NCBI RefSeq assembly: GCF_003546865.1
Contig: NZ_CP023434.1
Coordinates: 310,001-374,000, forward strand
Origin: Suicoccus acidiformans
Lineage (GTDB): Bacteria > Bacillota > Bacilli > Lactobacillales > Aerococcaceae
DNA: 64,000 nucleotides
Direction: 5' to 3'
Position 1 is the first letter of the stretch, and every line of letters starts with the position of its first letter. Below the pieces are notes generated by a model, which worked only from the letters and a program-made list of their open reading frames with translations, searched no databases and was not told the origin of the DNA. Of the stretch, positions 59,402 through 64,000 are shown piece by piece. The position numbers were made by a program, and so were the translations under genes.

Positions 59402-60583
59402 ATGAATGATGTAGTGATTGTGGCGGCCCAGCGTACGGCGATTGGGGCGTTTGGAGGCATGTTTAAGGAGAAGAGTGCCGTCGATTTGGGGGCAGATTTG
59501 CTCCGAGCAACCCTAGGTCAAATAGAGCTAGATCCGGAACAGGTCGATGAAGTCATTATCGGCAACGTCTTAGGTGCAGGCCTAGGTCAGAATGTCGCTC
59601 GTCAAGTGGCGGTAAAGGCGGGCTTGCCGGTGCATGTGCCTGCTTTTACGGTGAATAAGGTGTGCGGTTCAGGTTTGAAGGCGGTAACCTTAGCTGCCCA
59701 AGCAATTAAAGCGGGAGATGCTGAGGTTGTCGTGGCAGGTGGTACGGAGAATATGTCCCAAGCACCTTATATTCAAACAGGAGCCCGCTGGGGGCAGCGT
59801 ATGGGAGACGCCCGTCTAGTGGATACCTTGCTAAAGGACGGCTTGACCGATGCCTTTAGTCAGGAGCATATGGGGCTGACTGCCGAATACTTGGCTGAGG
59901 CTCATGATATTACGCGCGAGCAGCAAGATACTTTAGCCGCACAAAGTCAGCAGAAAGCCGAAGCAGCCATCCAAGCGGGGAAATTTAAGGCTGAAATTCT
60001 GCCCATTGAAGTACCGCAAGCCCGTGGTGAGAGCCAGATTGTTGACCAAGACGAATATCCCCGGGCTGGTACAACTTTAGAGCGACTCGCCCAACTCAAA
60101 CCCGCTTTCAAAAAAGAAGCCGGTACAGTCACCGCCGGCTCGTCTTCTGGTATTAACGACGGGGCAGCGATTCTTATTTTGATGCGGGAGGCTAAGGCAG
60201 TTGAATTAGGTTTGCCGGTCCTTGCCCGTATTCGCGCTTATGCTAGCGCTGGGGTAGAGCCTCAATTAATGGGCGCTGGACCGATTCCTGCCACACAAAA
60301 AGCATTGGCTAAGGCTGGCTTGAGTGTTGCGGACTTAGGTCGGGTCGAAGCGAATGAAGCTTTCGCCTCTCAAGCTTTTCATGTCATCCAAACTTTAGGT
60401 ATTGACCCCGATATTGTGAATGTTAACGGTGGTTCTATTGCTCTCGGCCATCCAATCGGGGCCAGCGGAGCACGTATTCTGGTAACTTTAGTCCATGAAA
60501 TGCGTAGATCTAAAGTGCAGTACGGCCTGGCTACCCTGTGTATTGGTGGTGGTCAAGGGATTGCTATGGTCGTGGAGCAGTAA
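59402..60583 (+). CDS. Acetyl-CoA C-acetyltransferase (thiolase)
   Basis: Condenses two acetyl-CoA to acetoacetyl-CoA, or the reverse; in Lactobacillales it commonly feeds the mevalonate pathway. Its 393 residues are full length. The nucleophile Cys lies in [16 protein letters not shown] (about residue 88), the catalytic His in [16 protein letters not shown] (about 349) and the second Cys in [14 protein letters not shown] (about 379). All active-site cysteines are retained. AAAGGAG precedes ATG 59402. No mevalonate genes lie adjacent. Confidence 0.95.
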   Translation: MNDVVIVAAQRTAIGAFGGMFKEKSAVDLGADLLRATLGQIELDPEQVDEVIIGNVLGAGLGQNVARQVAVKAGLPVHVPAFTVNKVCGSGLKAVTLAAQAIKAGDAEVVVAGGTENMSQAPYIQTGARWGQRMGDARLVDTLLKDGLTDAFSQEHMGLTAEYLAEAHDITREQQDTLAAQSQQKAEAAIQAGKFKAEILPIEVPQARGESQIVDQDEYPRAGTTLERLAQLKPAFKKEAGTVTAGSSSGINDGAAILILMREAKAVELGLPVLARIRAYASAGVEPQLMGAGPIPATQKALAKAGLSVADLGRVEANEAFASQAFHVIQTLGIDPDIVNVNGGSIALGHPIGASGARILVTLVHEMRRSKVQYGLATLCIGGGQGIAMVVEQ

Positions 60584-61087
60584 GGGTTTATGTAAGGTTA
60601 GTTAAGATTAGCGTGAAAATTCAGTTAGTATCATATCGCTACAGGAGTAGTTATTTGAATCGGTTTTTGTGCCGATTGCACGATATTTTAGTCTTTAAAG
60701 TAGAGCTTATTAAGGCCTGAGCGGGAGCTTGGGTTCTTTTTTAGTGGGAGGGTATTTAGTGCGAGCGGTTAGTTTGAGCAACGACCAAGTTGCATGAATC
60801 CTGCTACAGCAAGGGACGAATTATATTTAGGCTGATGCTGTGATGCATGTAAGATATTGGGTTCTCAAATATTTCAAACAAATTAGTGTGACTCATTCAT
60901 TAACGGAATTTTTTGTCGATTTTGCCGATCTAAATGTGTGTGAATTCAAAAGATTTTAAGGGCGGAGTGAACCTCTACCAAGTCTCGTAGCTCTTCTAAG
61001 GCTTTTGCTTATTCACTTGCTAGTGCATCTCAAAAAGGATACTATTAAAAAAGAATTAAAAAACTGTGCAATATAAGTGTAAGATAT
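60584..61087. other. Intergenic region between thiolase and oppA
   Basis: No gene is seen. A weak hairpin with T run (about 60710-60742, AGCGGGAGCT then TTCTTTTTT) may end the thiolase transcript. The remainder is A/T-rich and shows no repeat of the families found elsewhere in the window. Confidence 0.5.
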
Positions 61088-61131
61088 TTGACTTTTCTTA
61101 AGAAAAGCTTTACATTAACGGTACCATTAAT
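61088..61131 (+). promoter_or_regulatory. oppA promoter with two palindromes
   Basis: TTGACT (61088-61093), a 17-base spacer and TACATT (61111-61116) form a promoter. The spacer contains the perfect 16-base palindrome CTTTTCTTAAGAAAAG (61092-61107). A second dyad, ATTAACGGTACCATTAAT (61114-61131, one mismatched pair), overlaps the -10 and start site. Both are plausible repressor sites. The first resembles a widened CodY-like motif but does not match it. Confidence 0.55.
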
Positions 61132-61147
61132 TAAGGAGTGTGATTCC

Positions 61148-62755
61148 ATGAAGAAGTTATTTAAAGGCTTATTGGTCACTATTTTGGCTGTATTAAGTCT
61201 ATCAGTCTTTTCATCGTGGCAAACAGTTGGTGCGCAGGGGCAGGTGATTAACTTGTCGATTAATACGGAGCCACCAACAATCGACCCAGGCTTAGCAACC
61301 GATTCAACTTCCGGAGCAATTATTCTGAACGTATTCGAGGGCTTAACGGCTAAAGATGCCGAAGGGAACGTCGTTCCTGGTATGGCGGAGTCTTGGGATA
61401 TGAGTGATGATGAGTTAACTTACACCTTCCATTTACGGGATGCCCAATGGAATAACGGTGATCCAGTGACAGCTGGAGACTTTGAGTATGCATGGAAACG
61501 TGTTTTGAATCCTGAGACTGCTTCACAATATGCTTCAATTATGTACTTTATTGAAGGAGCAGAAGCTTATAATACTGGCGAAGGTGAAGCTGACGGTGTC
61601 GGTGTGAAAGCAGTCGACGACAAGACCTTAGAAGTGAAGTTGGCTCATCCAACCCCATTCTTCACTGAATTAACAGCTTTCTATACTTATATGCCAGTGC
61701 ATCAAGCATCTGTTGATGGCAATGATGCGTGGGCAGCAGATGCTGGGGAGAGCTATGTGACGAACGGTGCCTTTAGTTTAGCTCAGTGGAACCACAATGC
61801 GGATTACCAGTTAGTCGCTAATGAGAATTATTGGGACGCAGAGAATGTGGCTTTTGATGAAGTAAATGTTCAAATTATCGAATCTGAAGCAACCTCTAAT
61901 GCTGAGTATCAAGCAGGCAGCTTAGATTACCTTGGTTCACCATACGGAACAGTATCACTTGACTACATCGATCAATTCCGCAGCAATGGTGAGTTGAATA
62001 CGAATCCATACGCAGCAATTTATTGGTATAAAGTCAACACAACTGATGAAGTGTTACAGAATGCGAATATCCGCAAGGCTTTAGCTTTAGCAATTAACCG
62101 CCAAGAATTGATTGACAACGTTACAAAAGGGGAGCAAACAGCTGCCTTGGGAATTATTCCGCCAACGATGGAAGGTTTTGAAGAAGACCGCGGTTATATG
62201 AGTGACTTTGACGTTGAAGGTGCTAAAGCGGCTTTACAAGCAGGTATGGACGAATTAGGTATTAAAGACCCTAGTGAAATTACCGTGGCTCTATCAATTA
62301 ACGATAGTGAAGCCCACTCAGCTATCGCGCAATTCATTCAAGCTAACTGGACAGATAACTTAGGTATTAACGTTTCAATCGATAGTACAGAGTGGCAAGT
62401 ATATCTTGATAAATTGAATCAATTAGATTACCAAGTAGGCCGCATGGGCTGGATTGCTGACTATAACGATCCGATTACTTTCTTAGATATGTACCGCACT
62501 GCCGAAACGGGTAATAACGATACCGGTTGGGAAAATGAAGACTATAAGAACTTAATTGACCAAGCGAACCAAGAAACTGACGAAGCAACGCGTACGCAAT
62601 ACTTACTCGATGCTGAAGCAATTCTTATGGAAGAAATGCCAGTTATCCCGGTTTACTACTACACAAGTAACTTCGTCAAGAACGACCGTGTTCAAGGTAT
62701 GCAACCAGACCCACTAGGAAACATCAACTTGAAATATGTATCGATGGCTGAATAA
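61148..62755 (+). CDS. oppA: Oligopeptide ABC transporter substrate-binding protein, no lipobox
   Basis: A family 5 solute-binding protein of 535 residues, close to OppA. The mature part opens QVINLSINTEPPTIDPGLATDSTSG, followed by the family motifs LTYTFHLRDAQWNNGDPVTAGDFEYAWKRVL and the C-terminal lobe with NANIRKALALAINRQEL. The signal peptide (LFKGLLVTILAVLSLSVFSS, ending near VGAQG) contains no Cys, and the whole protein has none, so it cannot be lipid-anchored in the usual way. AAGGAGTG precedes ATG 61148. A terminator separates it from oppB. Confidence 0.93.
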   Translation: MKKLFKGLLVTILAVLSLSVFSSWQTVGAQGQVINLSINTEPPTIDPGLATDSTSGAIILNVFEGLTAKDAEGNVVPGMAESWDMSDDELTYTFHLRDAQWNNGDPVTAGDFEYAWKRVLNPETASQYASIMYFIEGAEAYNTGEGEADGVGVKAVDDKTLEVKLAHPTPFFTELTAFYTYMPVHQASVDGNDAWAADAGESYVTNGAFSLAQWNHNADYQLVANENYWDAENVAFDEVNVQIIESEATSNAEYQAGSLDYLGSPYGTVSLDYIDQFRSNGELNTNPYAAIYWYKVNTTDEVLQNANIRKALALAINRQELIDNVTKGEQTAALGIIPPTMEGFEEDRGYMSDFDVEGAKAALQAGMDELGIKDPSEITVALSINDSEAHSAIAQFIQANWTDNLGINVSIDSTEWQVYLDKLNQLDYQVGRMGWIADYNDPITFLDMYRTAETGNNDTGWENEDYKNLIDQANQETDEATRTQYLLDAEAILMEEMPVIPVYYYTSNFVKNDRVQGMQPDPLGNINLKYVSMAE

Positions 62756-62786
62756 GTACACATTTGAAAAGCCCCATGCAAGGACT

Positions 62787-62826
62787 CTGCCTACAAACCG
62801 GGCAGAACCCCTTCGGGGGTTTTTCT
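62787..62826 (+). terminator. Double hairpin terminator after oppA
   Basis: TCTGCC/GGGCAGA forms one stem. AACCCC/GGGGGTT around TTC forms a second, followed by TTTTCTT. Confidence 0.85.
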
Positions 62827-63216
62827 TATCTAGTGGCGAAAATCAGCTTATACTGTTCAAATGTGTATGAATATAAAAGCGTCGGCTTGTATATAGAGGG
62901 ATGAACCTCATTGATGCCCATTTGAAGAGAAATCCAATAATGGCAAATCAATGGCTGAATCCTTGCAGGTTGATTTGAATACCTAACCCATCTCAAGGAC
63001 CGGCGTAGTGGATGCTTCTAGGCAAAGCGCTTACCTTGTTCGAACTTTCGTACAATTCGTAAAAGCTAGCCTAGTGTTTTTCAAGCGGGTAAGGTATAAT
63101 AAACGCATATTGTTTTATGGCGTGAACTGAGCAGAAGTGTCCGGTTACCATACGTAATCATTAGCTTTTGAAAGTTATCTCGCTGAGTAATTTAGTTTTT
63201 TATGGAGGAGTTTTAC
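62827..63216 (+). promoter_or_regulatory. oppA-oppB intergenic region with promoter candidate
   Basis: TATAAT at 63095-63100 is the best -10; the -35 is weak. No gene is seen. The separate promoter and upstream terminator suggest that oppA is made at a different level from the permease genes. Confidence 0.45.
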
Positions 63217-64000
63217 ATGGCTAAATATATAGGCAAGCGATTGCTGTATGCCTTGCTAGCACTATTGGCAATTGTGACAGTGACATTCTTTCTGATGCGG
63301 ATAGCACCGGGGAATCCTTTTGCTGCCGAAAATCAGCAAATGACGCCGGCGATTCAAGAGCAGTTGAATGCAGCGTATGGCTTGGACGATCCGTGGTATG
63401 TGCAGTATTTCAATTATGTCAAGAATGTCTTCACCTTTGATTTCGGTGAGTCGATGAAGTATCGGGGACGTTCGGTGAATGATATGATTGGTGAAAGTTT
63501 CCCAGTATCGGTGCAACTTGGGGCTCAAGCCCTGCTGATTGCAGTAGGGGGCGGGGTGCTCCTTGGCGTTATCTCCGCCATGTACCATAACCGTACAGGG
63601 GACTATATCGCATCGATTATTGCGGTACTTGGTATTTCGGTACCATCTTTCGTACTAGCCGGTTTATCTCAGTATTTCTTCGGCTTGAAGCTTGGTTGGT
63701 TCCCGATTAGTGGTTGGCAATCTTTCGCCCATACTATCTTACCGACCTTTTCACTCGGTTTGACCTACATGGGGAGTATCGCCAAGATGACCCGATCTGG
63801 GCTTTTGGAAGAGAATACGTCTGAATATGTCAAGCTCGCCCGGGCCAAAGGTCTCAAGAAATGGGGCGTAGTATTCAAGCATTCATTGCGGAATGCCCTC
63901 TTGCCAGTGGTTACCTATTTAGGGCCAATGACGGCAGGTGTCTTGACGGGGTCTTTTGTAATTGAGAATATTTTTGCGATTCCTGGCTTGGGACGACATT
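63217..64000 (+). CDS. oppB: Oligopeptide ABC transporter permease OppB (partial, runs off the window)
   Basis: An open frame from ATG 63217 (ribosome binding site ATGGAGGAG) with no stop before the window end, about 261 codons. It opens AKYIGKRLLYALLALLAIVTVTFFLMRIAPGNPF, the standard DppB/OppB first span. APGNPF, LDDPWYVQYFNYVKNV and the permease EAA loop EYVKLARAKGLKKWGVVFKHSLRNA are clear, and five membrane spans are visible so far. The remaining opp genes would lie to the right of the window. Confidence 0.93.
   Translation, partial: MAKYIGKRLLYALLALLAIVTVTFFLMRIAPGNPFAAENQQMTPAIQEQLNAAYGLDDPWYVQYFNYVKNVFTFDFGESMKYRGRSVNDMIGESFPVSVQLGAQALLIAVGGGVLLGVISAMYHNRTGDYIASIIAVLGISVPSFVLAGLSQYFFGLKLGWFPISGWQSFAHTILPTFSLGLTYMGSIAKMTRSGLLEENTSEYVKLARAKGLKKWGVVFKHSLRNALLPVVTYLGPMTAGVLTGSFVIENIFAIPGLGRH

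Noticed and set aside
61092-61107. CodY box at the oppA promoter
   Set aside because: The arms TTTTC and GAAAA match, but the 4-base centre differs from the single-base centre of the CodY consensus.

Overview
The window looks like chromosomal DNA of a low-to-moderate GC Gram-positive bacterium of the order Lactobacillales. The evidence is the ligA-camS-gatCAB gene order, strong Shine-Dalgarno sites with many TTG/GTG starts, an L,D-transpeptidase, LCP wall ligases, split ThrE, a heterodimeric multidrug ABC pair, a single-chain PurL and PurR-type PurBoxes. An Aerococcaceae-like genus is my best guess, but the family is not proven. Almost everything is housekeeping or surface biology. I see no prophage, complete insertion sequence, CRISPR array, tRNA or rRNA.

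Layout. 1-4.6 kb: end of ligA, camS and the tRNA-dependent amidotransferase genes gatCAB. 4.8-17.0 kb: a PurBox-controlled de novo purine operon, purF-M-N-H-D-E-K, a 266-base structured gap, then purC-L. 17.5-23.1 kb: an L,D-transpeptidase, a frameshifted carbamate kinase, a stand-alone GuaA-type amidotransferase-like protein, uvrC and small genes. 23.1-24.2 kb: a gene-free, repeat-rich kilobase. 24.2-36.0 kb: oligopeptidase, oxidoreductases, a C39-like protein, glutathione reductase, a stress membrane protein, acyl-ACP thioesterase, MetAP, a DUF697 membrane protein, a glycosyltransferase, an M29 aminopeptidase and flavodoxin. 36.6-46.0 kb: a surface-polysaccharide cluster (galE, two LCP-like proteins, GT4, flippase, polymerase, Wzz-like, GT2). 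46.3-64 kb: 2-hydroxyacid dehydrogenase, ThrE pair, RecX, MutY, ABC exporter pair, PH-domain protein, DUF402 protein, pullulanase, thiolase, and the start of an opp operon.

Main discovery. Three proteins of purine nitrogen assimilation in this window have lost their glutaminase active sites while the rest of each protein looks intact. In PurF the catalytic N-terminal Cys is Gly25 and the glutamine-binding Asp is Ala152. In PurL the amidotransferase nucleophile Cys is Gly1041 and the triad His is Asn1147. In the stand-alone GuaA-type domain the nucleophile is Gly83 and the His-Pro-Glu motif is Glu-Leu-Asn. These belong to two unrelated glutaminase folds, so the losses look parallel. The simplest reading is a purine pathway that uses free ammonia instead of glutamine. 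GatA, an amidase-fold glutaminase, keeps its Ser-Ser-Lys triad.

Second discovery. A dispersed intergenic repeat occurs as five tandem arrays (15 units) with an exact 42-base period. Each unit is a 28-base palindrome plus a 14-base spacer, and one unit shows a compensatory stem change. Other notable points are a MutY without its four Fe-S cysteines, an LCP-fold protein lacking the catalytic motif next to a normal one, an OppA with no lipobox, and two copies of another interspersed repeat.
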